Shown in pieces: positions 32,205 to 44,169 of a DNA stretch of 64,000 nt. Origin of the DNA: Mesostigma viride (Eukaryota; Streptophyta; Mesostigmatophyceae; Mesostigmatales; Mesostigmataceae); assembly GCA_009746045.1 (NCBI GenBank), contig RPFO01000199.1:294501-358500 (forward strand), given 5' to 3'. Below the pieces are notes generated by a model, which was given only the letters and a program-made list of their open reading frames with translations, searched no databases and was not told the origin of the DNA. The first letter of the stretch is position 1. The number at the start of each line of letters is the position of its first letter. The translations under genes and the position numbers were made by a program.

Positions 32205-32350
32205 GACGTTACAGGGGCACCAATCACAGTTACAATTAGTTCAGATGTAGTTCAATTTAGTACATTATAGTATAAATGTAGTAGAAAATAGTACAACCTA
32301 GTATATTGTAGCATATACTAGTTCAACTACCTCCAGATGAGATCCAGGGG
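32205..32350. repeat. Relic resembling the A repeat of the YR retrotransposon
   Basis: Rich in TAGTTCA and TAGTAC motifs and ends 'tagttcaactacctccagatgagatccagggg'. The A repeats at 52740-52830 and 58205-58295 have the same TAGTTCAA series ending in 'tagtatccaggga'. Similarity is partial, so a related element or chance AT-rich likeness are both possible. Confidence 0.35.
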
Positions 32351-32434
32351 CTATGGGGACACTTTTTATGCAAAACTGAACTTGAAACAAGCAAAAAACA
32401 GGAAACTTGGAAAAACTCAAAATGTACTTGTGCT

Positions 32435-32785
32435 GGAGTACATTCTTAACGGCTGGCAGGGGGGCTGGCGAAGCCTGCCCGGCCATAAGAAGAAAATCGA
32501 AATATGACGTGCAATTACTCATCTGGTACCGGCGACCAAGAAATTACCTACCTGTATTTTCCCAATGCTATACATCTGGCCACCCCTGACCTACGAAAAT
32601 CACGCATCATCATTCTGAGCAACATTCTGAACCGTTACAAGCCGCGAGACGCAAATTTCCATGACAACGGCACGCTGGCAGCCATATCTAGTTACGCGCG
32701 CGCGAGTGAAAATTTCCCGCCAAAGTCACGTGATACTTTCTCAATACACGTTGTAATTACCAGGCTATGGCGAATATTACCCCCA
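32435..32785. mobile_element. R-family element, left part of disrupted copy R2
   Basis: Inverted relative to the R1 copy beside it: 32560-32785 pairs with 32955-33180. It stops at ...GCGAATATTACCCCC, exactly where a LINE-B tail begins. The rest of this element resumes at 35546. The outer (left) end is not found. Confidence 0.65.
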
Positions 32786-32802
32786 ATTAATTAATTAATT
32801 AA

Positions 32803-34146
32803 CCCATAGTCCGTAAACTACCCGACCTGTCGGGTAGTTTGACTAACGGTCGAGTTTCGCGCCGCGCCGTGAGCGCCGCGCCACCTGTGACGGATGTCAG
32901 TGGTCCGGTGGGTCCGGGAACACTTAGGGACGAAGGTGATGCATAGGTTTGGGGGTAATATTCGCCATAGCCTGGTAATTACAACGTGCATTGAGAATGT
33001 ATCACGTGACTTTGGCGGGAAATTTTCGCTCGCGCGCGCGCGTAATAAGATATGGCTGCCAACGTGCCGCTTTCACGAAATTTTTGCGTCTCACGGCTTG
33101 AAACGGTTCAGAATGTTGCTCAGAATGACGATGCATGATTTTCGTAGGTCAGGCACCGCCAGATTTATAGGGTTGGGAAAATACAGGTAGGAAAATATGA
33201 CTTTCCTGGTCATCAGTTCCAGATGAGTCATAGCTTATCATAGGTCGATTTTCTCCCTATGGCCGGGCAATCTGCGCCAGCCCGGGCATCCAGTTTGGGT
33301 AAGGGACGTCAGCTGCAGCGTTTGCTGAGAATGCGGACTAGTTTAGTGGCCATCTTTGCACGGAACATCGACCTGGTAGCCATGGCGGATCATGAAGCAT
33401 GCGGCTATGGCGGCCTTTGCCTGTAGAGCATCAGTATGTGTGAGATATGAGGGTCCCGGCCAGCGGAATCCGGGTAGGGCATGAAGGAGCCAGGTACGAC
33501 AACGTATTTGCGTGTTGTTTGCAGCGGAATACGTATCCCATGCATTATGAATGACGATTTTATCCATGCATATTTCAGCAAGTTCCATGCCTGTTGTAAA
33601 GAGTGGTATTAGCCCTGAAAGTGCCCAGTTTTGGGCATTTCTTTGGAGTATACCACTCCGTCAGTGCAGGTAGGCAACGTGTTTGTATTCCAGCACTTTT
33701 GGCAGCCTGTGATAGCTTGTTATAATGCATTATTGTGCTGCATGTCATAGATAGCTGTTTACACGCGCGTAACCCACACACATGTATGAGCACGTTATAT
33801 AGGGGTAATGGGTTATCCGGGTGGTCTGACCCAAGGAAACCCCCATTGGACTATCCAACTAAGTTGTCCAATGTTGGTATTGAGATTCCCTGCCCTCCCT
33901 GGGAAGTTAGGGGGGGGTAGACTTTTCCTTGGGGAAAAAAGATCGTCTTTTGGCCAGCTTTGACTGGAGCTATCATCCAAATGCTTTGATAAAGCCAAGG
34001 TATTATTGCATATTCTGAAAGCCCTTGAAGTGTAGATACTCCTAGCATCTTGGTTGGGGGTATTTGGAGTAGTGGCCTGTGAGTTATGATTTTTTTCATT
34101 TTCAGGGGTATGAAAGTGCCAAAAATGGGTCAGCGGACTCTATGGG
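32803..34146. mobile_element. R1: complete TTAA-flanked element inside a LINE tail
   Basis: TTAA at 32799-32802 and 34147-34150 flanks it, embedded in a longer TTAATTAATTAA run that is the 3' tail of the adjacent LINE-B. Termini read inward are CCCATAGTCCGTAAAC and CCCATAGAGTCCGC. A 26-bp palindrome (arms AAACTACCCGAC and GTCGGGTAGTTT) lies at 32815-32840 just inside the left end. It is 1344 bp long with no transposase, so piggyBac-like and non-autonomous. Confidence 0.75.
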
Positions 34147-35545
34147 TTAATTAATTAGACTCGTGCTCCCGTTGGGGAGTCACGGAGCATTAACCCCGAT
34201 GGATGGATGGATGGGTGCAAACATTCCTACCGGTCTAGTCTATCTACATTATCTACATACTACATCTATCTAACAGCATTCTAACTACAACATCTATCTA
34301 GGCAGCCGCTCGCTGCCCTAGGGGGAGCTATCTGGCGTGCCTCCCGCGGGATTGCACACGCGGGCGCTGCCCCACTGGGGGGGGCTCGTTGTCCTCTATG
34401 ACCTGGGCCCACTTGGCCTTGTCCATCATCTTCTTCCAAATCACGGAGAGGCCTAGGCCCCCCATGTCCTCTACTAGCTGTTCCTTGAAGGTGCGGGCCT
34501 TGCGGCGTCTAACATCACTGGGCCCAGCCCACGTCAGGAGGTGCCGGCCAGGCTGGGCTGGTCGCAGACCTGCGGGGGGGCCACGTGAGGTGTCTACCTG
34601 GTTGGTGCGAGCTAGGTGCCCTACTAGCTGCAGGCGGCGTTGCTTAATGGTGCTGGTGATATAGGGCATGCCCTGGTACAGGTCCTCATTGCGGACATGA
34701 GCAGCATATCCTACTCTGAAAATGGAACGCAGCATGCTGGTGACCGCGCCGTCCAGCTTGCGGGCCAGGTCGGCGGTGAGGGTCCACGTCTCGGCGCCAT
34801 ACGTGAGAACAGGAAGGACGAGGACCTTGAACAGGTCCTGTTTCTCGATCTTGCCCAGGGGCTTACGCCACAGGGCCCGGTACTGGCGTAAAGCGTGCCA
34901 GGCGAGGGAGATGCGATGGTCCACATCCACCTCGCAGCTGGGGAGCAGGCTGCCCAGCAGCTTAACGCGGTCCCGAAAGAGGACTCGAGAGCCGTCTAGG
35001 AGATAGAGGGGCGGAGGTTGGTTGGTGAGCCCAACCGCCAGGGCCTCTGTCTTCTTGCTGACCTCAAGCCCCACTGCACGGGCCTCGAGAGCCAGGCAGT
35101 CAAGCCATGTCTGCACGTGCTCAGTGTCCTCGAAGAGGGTGGTGTCGTCTGCGTAAATGATGTCTGCTAGCCGAATCTCCGTGTCCGCCCCGCCATGCCA
35201 GAATTTGTTAGCAACCTGCACTCCTGGTTCCCTGCCCACAATGCGGGCAAATCGCTTGCGCGCCTGAATCATTACGTATTCGACAACAATAATGAACAGG
35301 TAGGGCGACAGCACGCAGCCCTGCCACACACCCTTCTGTAAAGGGCATGGGGGCGTGGTCCCGTAAGAAGTGCGCACCGAAGTGGTGGACCCTTCATACA
35401 GGTTGCGGATGACAGCAATCAGGGGGCGGGGGATCCGGAACAACTCGAGGATGTCCCAAAGCGCAGGCCAGAAAACCGAATCGAAGGCTTTGATGAAGTC
35501 CACCAGCACAAGGTGCAAAGGGGACTCACCAGGCTGAAGGCGTTG
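34147..35545 (-). mobile_element. LINE-B copy with reverse transcriptase, TSD CCCCC
   Basis: Minus-strand 5'-truncated LINE. Its 3' end has the hairpin CTCCC-GTTG-GGGAG at 34166-34179 (plus-strand reading) and a TTAATTAA tail shared with 32786-32802. The 5' junction is at 35545. The interrupted R2 sequence is recovered when one CCCCC is counted: ATTACCCCC before the tail and CCCCCAAACC after the 5' end. Confidence 0.8.
34328..35545 (-). pseudogene. LINE-B reverse transcriptase, N-terminally truncated
   Basis: An open frame of about 405 residues lacking its N-terminal endonuclease and early RT. Motif A is VDFIKAFDSVFW, motif B is QGCVLSPYLF, and the catalytic motif C is IIYADDTTLF, followed by GLEVSKKTE. 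After the RT come a YGAETWTL segment and the LINE C-terminal domain (QRRLQLVGHLARTNQVD; GLSVIWKKMM). It would copy element RNA at a nicked target. The frame is uninterrupted to the stop near 34328, but no start or endonuclease is present, so this copy cannot be autonomous. LINE-B copies at 5.2 and 16.5 kb match its 3' part. Confidence 0.85.
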
Positions 35546-35705
35546 CAGTTCCCCCAAACCTATGCATCACCTTCGTCCCTAAGTGTTCCCAGACCCACCG
35601 GACAACTTCCCTCCGTCACGGGTGGCGCGGCGCTCCTGGAATTGAGCGCCGCGCCACCGGGGGTCAAACAGTTCGATATATCGAACTGTTTCCGGACTAT
35701 ATGGG
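35546..35705. mobile_element. R-family element, right end of copy R2
   Basis: Continues the R2 element after the LINE-B insertion (CCCCCAAACCTATGCATCACC...), and ends GGACTATATGGG before TTAA (35706-35709). It has a perfect 26-bp palindrome at 35666-35691 (arms AAACAGTTCGATA and TATCGAACTGTTT) in the same place as the different palindrome of R1. A second hairpin (GGTGGCGCGGCGCTC and its complement) lies at 35621-35658. Confidence 0.75.
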
Positions 35706-35709
35706 TTAA

Positions 35710-36750
35710 TTTCAGGATCTTATTATATTGGTCCGGGATGGTATGGGACAGTACAATGACATCAATGTGTAATTTGACTGATGTCAGCTCATCTCTAATC
35801 TCTGGTTGTCTCACCCTCCAGAATTCCTGGAAAGTCCCAGTAAGTAAGTACTTGCGTGTCATGCGCATGGGCATGGCACGGAGTACTAAGCTAATCTCAT
35901 TAGAAAATGATTACACGAAAGTTACAAATATCTTCTGCATCATGCATTATTATAGTCGCTCCTCAACCATATAGTCGCTCCTTGTGTTAGGCTGTCCTTG
36001 AGCCACGCCAAGCGCATTGGCGTGTTCCTGATTCGGCATATCTCTGCGATTCCAGCGGCACCGGAACGAGGTCATTCCGACAAGTATCAAGAAAGTTATG
36101 GCGTTCCGACTTCCCGGTCGCGCGCGAGCGCGAGCCGGCTGTTCTTCTAAGTCGGGCGTGACGACATATGGGGTCGACATATGGGGTCGACAGTAATTCC
36201 TGGGCTGACAGGAATTAGGTGCTGAACCTACGACGGTATTGGATTAATACGTCGTACGCAGGAAATAGGAGCCTTAACCTGTGGTCTGGTGGTACCGCAG
36301 GCTTAGTCCTGGACTTCTAGGTGCAGATGCAATAATCACTGTGGACTGTACTCTGTGGTCACTGTGCCTGTATGGCAGACCTACTGTATAGGATCTGGGC
36401 GCTGTACAGGTTGTGAATACTGTACCGGGAGTGTTATTACTGAGCAGGCCTCTTAGGCTGCTCAGGACTAGCAAAGCACACTGCACAAGTATATAAAGAA
36501 TAGGCCAGTGCCAATTGGGCATCTCTTGCGAGCCCGCCTCACTTGTGTTGCCTTGACTTGGCAAACTCGTATACAAGCCTCAAGTGTGTGAGCGCTGTAA
36601 CATTATCCAATTTTAACAAAGCTCCGTTCCAACCACATTCACACATTGCTGCATTGCAACCATATCCTTATACACTGCGTTTAAAAACGTTAACTCCTTG
36701 TGTTCTAGGTCTCCTTTACATAGTCGCTGCGCTGGTTGTCTCCTTGATAA
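35710..36750. other. No gene recognised
   Basis: Contains a tandem 'catatggggtcgacatatggggtcgaca' (36164-36192) resembling the GGGGTCGACAGGGGTCGAC motif inside elements E and F, so a relic of that family may lie here. Frames are short. Confidence 0.4.
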
Positions 36751-36751
36751 A

Positions 36752-36800
36752 GTCACTAGAGGGGGATATAATCCTCATCCTAGCTGTCCTCTACTGTAAT
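36752..36800. repeat. Inverted flank, left (pair at 43680-43732)
   Basis: About 50 bases, starting GTCACTAGAGGGGGATATAA and ending GTCCTCTACTGTAAT, recur inverted at 43680-43732. The pair encloses the LINE-A end and the two P3 elements. Confidence 0.75.
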
Positions 36801-36821
36801 AAGTAAGTAAGTAGTTGCCCG

Positions 36822-37170
36822 CATGATAGACAAGGAGAAATGGGCTGCCATATGCGATAAGTTGCTGGCCGACCTAGTGGTCCCAGCCCAGTTTGAACAC
36901 CGCATTTCCTCCGTACGTCTCTCTTGCTTGGACTGCTATGCAGAACAAGAAGAGGTGGCAGAAGATTGTCCAGGCTCACACGCCAGCCCCTGTGGGCAAG
37001 CCCTCCCCCCCCAGGAGGAAGGGGCGCTTTGCTGAGTAGAGTAGTCAGGATTTTCTAGTTTAGCTTAGAGTTAGCTTAGTTTGGAACTTTTCGCGGCTTC
37101 GCCCACCTCCATCCATTCAGCAAGGGAATACGCGCTACATGATCTCCCAACGGAGTCATGTTATAATTCA
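36822..37170 (+). mobile_element. LINE-A 3' fragment
   Basis: Encodes the LLADLVVPAQFEHRI segment and the Lys-rich C-terminus in shifted frames. The 3'UTR includes the hairpin CTCC-CAAC-GGAG (37144-37155). Its tail TTATAATT is cut by the start of a P3 element, which evidently landed in the TTAA of the tail (now TTCA). Confidence 0.7.
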
Positions 37171-37173
37171 AGG

Positions 37174-40100
37174 GGATGTGGCACCTCAAAACCCTTAAAA
37201 TTGACATATGCTAATATCACTTGAAATTCATTTGCACAATGCTAAGTTATGATTGGGGGCACTAAATAACATCTCTAGTGAGTTGTCCATGCACTTCTTG
37301 GGGGTACTACCCCCATATATACGCCAATAATGCGTTATAAATAGCAAAAGACGCTAACTAGGGCTGGTTATGCCCCAGCCAATCCACAAAACAGTTTGAC
37401 CCAAAAAGCACAAGCCACGTAGTAACGTCCTGGGACATCGCAAACAGCAACTTACAAGGGGCATATGGACACCGCCGTTCAAAAAATAGCCCGTGGCGCC
37501 AAAAACGCGATTTTTTTCACTTAAAAAAATAAAACAATTCATAAACTTGTCAGATCAAGCCAAAAAGCACTATTAAATTTTGGCACAGGCGTTCCAAGCC
37601 ACGGTCCAAGTTTGAGGTCAATCGGACAACCCTAGCTCAAGTTATTGCGTTTGGCAGATGCCACTCGCACGACCGCTAAAGAAGATTTTTCTTTGTACAA
37701 GGCCACTTAGGCATGATGTTTTCCATCCAAAAAGCCTGAAAGCATGCCCTACTCGATCACAAAACATAAGCAAACGCCTAGGCACCTCATCTGCCCTCAC
37801 CTGCTCTCGGCATGGCCAACCTTGCCAGCGCAAGCATAGCAACACGATCGCTAGGCATACATGCCAAGAGAGCATACATGCTATACTCAACCCAAGGTTA
37901 CCTTGTAAACTTCATGCCAAGAACTCAGCAAATCTATGACCAAAAGCACCTCTAACTCTTGCTCACTGATGACGACACATGCTCAAGGTCGGGGGTCACT
38001 GTGGCACGCACTGATGGGTTTCCTAGACGACCACCTGACAAGGCGCTAAGGACCACTCAGTAACCAAGTAAACACAATTACACTTTGCATGCCATCCAAC
38101 ATGCATCAAATACATGCTTAATATGTTATGAAATACAAATGGGTGGCCACACACCTCATACCCCTTCACCGTCCCTCGAGCATGGCCAGACTTAAATAAG
38201 CATGTGAATAGCAATAATGATGATGGCACTAAAATGCCTAATCAGCATTTTCTATGTTTCTCCCAGGTTAGAGTGTTAAGGTTTATGCCAACCAAGCTAA
38301 TCAACACTGCAGCGACTCCTTAACTGCCCTACCTGAGATGGGCAACAAACTGGAACGATGGAGGGCAAGGAACCAAGGAGATCATGGCATACAAAGCTTG
38401 CATGTAGTCAACCATGTCAACCATGGTTGGCTCAGCACATTGCAGTCTTTTCACATCATCATATCAAGGGAAAGCTCAAATAAACCAATGGTGGCAGCTA
38501 TCTACATGCAGTCACACAAATGCAAAATCTCCAACATGATCGTCAATAAAACACTTCCTCCCCTGCACGATAAAATGGAAAGAAACCATTGGCGGGCCTC
38601 CAGCGCATGAGCGCTGTGATGCCGCTGCGAAGAGAGGGTGCGTCACTCTCACACAACTAGAAGCTTCCATACGCACAACATCCTTGCCAGAACACGTTTC
38701 ATGAAATACCTTAAAATAAAAACCTTCCCGAGAAGCAATAGGCTTCGACTGAAGCGGCCTTGACCACGACATCAACGAAAACAATCTAAAGCTGCCAGGT
38801 ATTCGACAACACCACGGCAAGCAACGGCGAGCTAGCTGGCGGAAACTGCCCAAAAAGAACGAAAAAAACTTCGAACGATGAGCTAATAGTGTCTCAGTGT
38901 CCAGAGGCCTCAATTGAGGCCTTTTGGCTCAATTGAGGCCTTTTTCACCAAGATCACATGGGGTACGGTATTTTGGCGGGAAGGACCGGTCCTATGGGCC
39001 GTCCGGCCCCAGTGGCGCGAATCTGGTATATGTGCTGAGCGTCCTGACCCGTTGGGGTCGACAGGGGTCGACGGTTACTGGAAAATACGTGAGGTGGAAA
39101 AGTACCTATTTTGGCCACTTTCGTGCAACACGACGATGAATTTTCACGAATGCACGACCATGGCGGCCTCGAGTAAAATAGACCGTATGGCCACGTCCGT
39201 GCATCATTTCGAGCAGTATGGAGCGCGTTGGGCAGATAAATTATCCATGAAGCTAGCCCGACCGCTAAATGTGTCAAAAGTCGGTTTATAAATTCGTGGG
39301 GTCGTTATTTGTGTGCTGAATGCCAGGTTAGTGAAATTCAGATGGGGCGTAGATGGCGTTGATAGTGCGCCTGCCAGCAGGCCGGTGCTTCGATATGCTG
39401 GGAAGGAGACTAGCGGAACGGCGGGGGGGATGTTTGGGCAGCCGTGACTAAAGGGGCGCTGGTTATATTCGAGCCTTCTGGCGTGTATCCGTAGGTAGAG
39501 AAGGGGTGTTTTTAGGTAGGAAAAACTGGGTTGCGCACAGCGAGAACGCGCGCGCGCCCGGCTATGGCAGCGCTCGTACGCAAGCAGCGCTGGCCCGGAC
39601 GCTGGCAGCCGTTTTCATGCGTCAATGGACGATGCATGGAGCTACTGTCCGGCAGGAGGAGCGGCCTGCGCTGGTCCCGGAGAGCTTAAAAAAGTCGAGT
39701 TTGACCAGCGTTCCTGTCGCAGCCACCTCCACTGCCCGCGTTAGTGCGCGCTTCATGATGCCATGTGTCGATGCGTGCGAAAGTTGAGTGCATCCAGGTG
39801 GGAGAAGGTTTATATCATCGTGTGGTTTGTAACGCTGCCAGTTTTTTGTTGTTTACCGGCACCTGGCCGGTGTGACTTCAAGGCAGGTTATTACGTAGTG
39901 CTGCGCTCTGCGGATGGGGCCCGTTGTGTAAGCGTGCGTGCTTTCTGTAAGAAGCATGATAGTTCCTGCTGCGCTGCTCATGTCACAGGCAAGCCTTGCA
40001 AGTGCCAAGAAATGGGTTAGAGGTCCGAGAACTGGGTATGAGTGTCCATTCATGCTCTTATATCTTGCCATGCTGTTCATGTGCTATCTTAACAGCAACA

Positions 40101-41230
40101 CCTTGTTAGAAAATATCATAAGTGCATAGGTATAGGGGCTTGGTGAGCGAATTTAAGCGCTTTGCAGTTCACAACTGTCATGATAATGCATGATCCTTGT
40201 GCGTGGTTGCAATAGAGGCTGTGGATTCTTCGTAGTTACGTGCAATACCCATGGCAGGCTATTACTGCCTGCAGTGCTTCGCGACTGCCCCGGCCGTGCA
40301 AGTGGGTGTGTGTGGTCCCTTGGGGAGCATGCCATGCCTTGCCATGCTTACCGGGTCACGGGAAAGCCTTGCAAGACCCGTAAGACAAGTTAGATGCATA
40401 GGGAACTGAGCACTGTTGCCTTTTTTATGCATGTATCTATGGTCATGTTGTGTTCATGGTGCCGCCGCAGCAACACCCTGTTTTATAAAATCATAATTAA
40501 ATAGGTATTTGGGCTGTGTGACTGATGTTAAGTGCTGGGAACCCCAAAACAATCATAATAATGGATGTCCTATGCTCATATTTGGAATAAAGTTTGTTTG
40601 GCTATATGCAACACCCAAGATAAAAAAGGCCTAAATTGAGGCCTTTTCCTGGACATTGGGACAATAGAAGAAAGAACTGATAGCACAGAACATTCGCGGC
40701 AAATCTATACATTGCCCTCGCAGATCCCTCACCCACGCGCGCAACAACGGCCGTTCTTCCATGGAAGGTTCCGACGTGCACTGCGGAGGCCTGAAGAATT
40801 ACTTACCGAGAACGACCGAAAATGTAGCAAAAAGCACCAGTTCGGTTTGGAATTCAATGCTACCGATACGAATTCATCCTTCGCGGTCAAAAAGCCCCCC
40901 AAAACTGCGAATTTACTGCCGCTATCACGAATTCTATTTTATTCCGCGCGACGAAAAAATGCAGTTTACCCCCCATGCCGATGGCAGTAAAAGAAAGCAG
41001 CGATATTGTAAATCAGCTACTTGCCGCCACAAACCAACATCATGAAATCATCGTATTCGACATTCGAGCATATTTTTGGCATTTCTCTAGCCTTACATTG
41101 CTAGTTTCGCCTAAACGCAGTCGCCATGGCCACTTCCGCAAGGGGTGCGCGCACCGTGCACCCACTTTTCACGGTACGGCTGGTACCGCGAATTTTTTGG
41201 CGCGGAAAAAATTCGGCGCGCCGCGTCCCC
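37174..41230. mobile_element. P3-a TTAA-type element, interrupted by element E
   Basis: First of two head-to-head P3 elements. Its left end is GGGGATGTGGCACC; its right end, read inward, is GGGGACGCGGCGCG next to TTTAATTTAA (41231-41240). Without the E insert (38890-40663 plus a 4-bp duplication) it is about 2.28 kb. It aligns, inverted, with P3-b and, directly, with P3-c at 60468-62361. No transposase is visible. The left target copy reads TTCA, presumably a mutated TTAA. Confidence 0.65.
38890..40663. mobile_element. Element E, TSD ATAG
   Basis: TIRs TGTCTCAGTGTCCAG (left) and TGTCCCAATGTCCAG (right, read inward), flanked by ATAG at 38886-38889 and 40664-40667. The mirror arm in P3-b has this site empty (GAGCTCATAGAAG, read on its minus strand), confirming the insertion. 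Palindromes AGGCCTCAATTGAGGCCT lie just inside the left end. Its left 250 bases match the right end of element F. It contains an internal duplication (about 39840-40140 with 40215-40510). No transposase recognised. Confidence 0.75.
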
Positions 41231-41240
41231 TTTAATTTAA

Positions 41241-43504
41241 GGGGACGGGACATGCCCGAATATTTTGGCGCCAAAAAATTCGCGCCGGAACCGAAGGTCA
41301 CAAATTTCACGTGCACGGTGCCCGCACCCCTTGCGGAAGTGGCCATGGCGACTGCGTTCAGGCGAAACTACCACACTAGGGCAGGCGAAATGCAAAAATT
41401 TTACTAGAATCTTAAAGGCGATGAGTTTATGATGTTAGTTTGTGGCGGAAATCAGCTGGTTTACAATATCGCTGCTGTTTTTTTATGCCATCGGCATGGG
41501 GGGTAATCTGAATTTTTTGGTCGCGCGGAATGAAATAGAATTCATGATAGCGGCTGTAAAATCGCGGTTTTGGGGGCTGTTCTGACCGTGAAGCAGGCAT
41601 TAATATCGGTTGCATCGAATTCTAAACCGAGCTGGTGCTTTTTGCCAGATTTTCGGCCATTATCGGTAAGTAATTGTTCAGACCTGCGCAGTGCGTGTCT
41701 GACCTGTCCATGGAAGAACGGCTGTTGTTGCGCGCCTGGGCGAGGAATTTACGAGGGCAAGGTACAGATTTGTCGCGAATGTTATCTGCTATCCGTGCTT
41801 TCTTCTATGAGCTCATTGTTCGAAGTTTTTTGCGTTCTTTTGGGGCAGTTTCCGCCAGCTAGCTCGCCGTTCCTTGCCATTGTGTTGTCGAATACCTGGC
41901 AGCTTTAGATCGTTTTCGTTGATTTTGTGGTCAGGGCCGCTTCAGTCGCAGCCTGTACCTTCTCGGGACATTTCATGAAACGTGTTCTAGCAAGGATGTT
42001 GTGCTTATGGACGCTTCTTGTTGTGTGAGGGTGACGCACCCTCTCTTCGCAGCGGCATCCCAGCGCTCATGCGCTGAAGGGCCGCCAATGGCTTCTTTGC
42101 ATTTCATCGTGCAGGGATGGAGGTGTTATAGTGATTAAAATATGGAGATATTGCATTTGTGTGACTGCATGTAGATAGCTGCCACTATTGGTTTATTTGA
42201 GCTTTCCCTTGTTATGATGATGTGACAAGACTACAATGTGCTGAGCTAACCATGGTTGACATGGTTGACTGCATGCAAGCTATGCATACCATGATCTCCT
42301 TGGTTCCTCGCCCTCCATAGTCCTGTCTGGTGCCCATGGCGGGTAGGGCAGTTTAGGAGGCGTTGTTGTGTTGATTAGCTTGGCTGGAATCAACCTTCCA
42401 CTCTAACCTGGGAGAAACATAGAAAATGCTGGTTAGGCATGTTGGTGCTACCATCTTTATTGCTATGCACATAGTTGCAAGGCTGGCCATGCTTGAGGGG
42501 CGGTGAAGGCGTATGAGGTGCGTGGCCGCCCCATTTTACTTTCTAAACATATTTGACTTGGTTTTGGTGCATGTTGGATGGCATATGAAGTGTCATTGTG
42601 TCAATCTGCTTACTGAGTGGTCCTTAGCGCCTTGTCAGGTGGTCATATAGGAAACCCATCAACTTGAGCAGTTCTTGTCACAATGACCCTCAACCTTGAG
42701 CATGTGTAGTTGTCAGCATGCAAGAGTTAATTATATGCGCTTTGATCAGTTTGCAGAGGTCTTTGATGAAGAAGGAGATTCTAAAGTGGCCAGATGGTAA
42801 CTAAAACCTCCTTGTAGCGTCTTTGTGGGTGGCCGTCTTGGAATGGTTGCAACCTGGGCAGTTGTTGTCAGAATGGCGTCAAACCTTGAACATAGGAGGT
42901 ACCATATGTGCAGAGGTTGGCAGCACGTGGTTTGGCAAGTTTTTGCATGGTTTGGATGGATAAAGGGGTGTTAGTGTGGTAAGATACACTAAAAAACCTC
43001 CCTGAGCTTCGTCACAGGTGGCTACCTAGGAAATCCATCAACTAGAGCTGCGCTTGTCAGAATGACCTAAAAATTTGGGGCTGCATGTCCCCCCACCTGT
43101 AGTATTTGGGAATATATGGTGGAGCATGATATGATGTGTTTATGATTTGATTTTTTTTTTTTGGATTAAAAAAGTACCTGTTTTGCGGGAAATCCATCAA
43201 CGTGAGTAAACATGCTTATTTCTTGGTCCCAACTGGGTAGAATTTCTCAAAAGTGGGGGAACTATGCGGGAATATATGATTTGGTCCCAATATGTTTGCC
43301 CATTGTCCTAGGGAAAATGTGACTAAAATAGCGTCTTTTTCTATTTTTAGCGCGTTACCGGTGTATGGTGGGGGCTAGTACCCCCCCCAAGTGGCTGGAA
43401 AATTATTTTTTTATCATATTTATGGTCTCCAATCATCATTGGATTTTTAGCACATGCATAGGTGTGGTTTCCAGAAAAGTGCACTTTAGGCATGTCCCCT
43501 CCCC
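41241..43504. mobile_element. P3-b TTAA-type element
   Basis: Inverted partner of P3-a. Termini read inward: GGGGACGGGACATGCC (left, after TTTAATTTAA) and GGGGAGGGGACATGCC (right, before TTAA at 43505-43508), 15 of 16 identical. The right half has three or four degenerate tandem units of about 185 bases (42620-43230, each with 'aaatccatcaac' or similar and 'gtcagaatg'). No coding region supported. Confidence 0.7.
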
Positions 43505-43508
43505 TTAA

Positions 43509-44169
43509 TTTGATTGAGTTTAATATGCGATAAGCATCTTCCTGTGGGGCATGCTCCCGTTTTCTCCCCACGGGCCCCGCGGCCCTTTGGTAGAATGCAG
43601 GGTAGAAGTCCACAGGTGGAGGTTATTGCCATAATGCCATTGAGGATAGCCGCTACTCTACCTCGATCCTCGTCTGCCATTACAGTAGAGGACAGCTCAG
43701 ATGCATGAGAATTATATCCCCCTCTAGTGACTATTTTCTTCTTGTCATTCTTATAATATATGCCTATTCAACCATTTTTTATTCTCATACTACAGTAGTA
43801 TACATTGTTGGTCTTGTCATCAATTTTTCTTTTTTCCTTTGTAATGTATATACTCCTTACTTATTCTTTTCGCCCCTTCGTGTATGTGTGTATGCGTTCC
43901 CTCTTTTCCTTTTTAGTTTTGTTTGTGTTGGTAGTGGTGCATGCATGGTGTGTATATGTGTGTGCATTTGTGTTTTCCCTATCAACCTTTCTTGTTACCC
44001 TCTGTCTCCCTCCATGCAGGTCTATCTAGAGATAGCCACGCGGTTCCCGCGGCCTTCGCGTCTTTCCTCTCAGACAAAGTTCTACCCTATTCCTTCCACG
44101 GCGTTGGATCGCCATGCGTCCAGGCATAGTTGTCTCACTTCATATTATTATTATTATTATATATTTAAG
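43509..44169. other. No gene recognised; right inverted flank and ATT run
   Basis: Holds the right inverted flank (43680-43732) and an ATT microsatellite (44146-44162). The 43705-44190 open frame is hydrophobic because of T-rich composition and has no family features. Confidence 0.45.

Noticed and set aside
41570-41908. 112-residue frame in P3-b
   Set aside because: Its mirror in P3-a is not conserved as a protein; the similarity is of repeat DNA.
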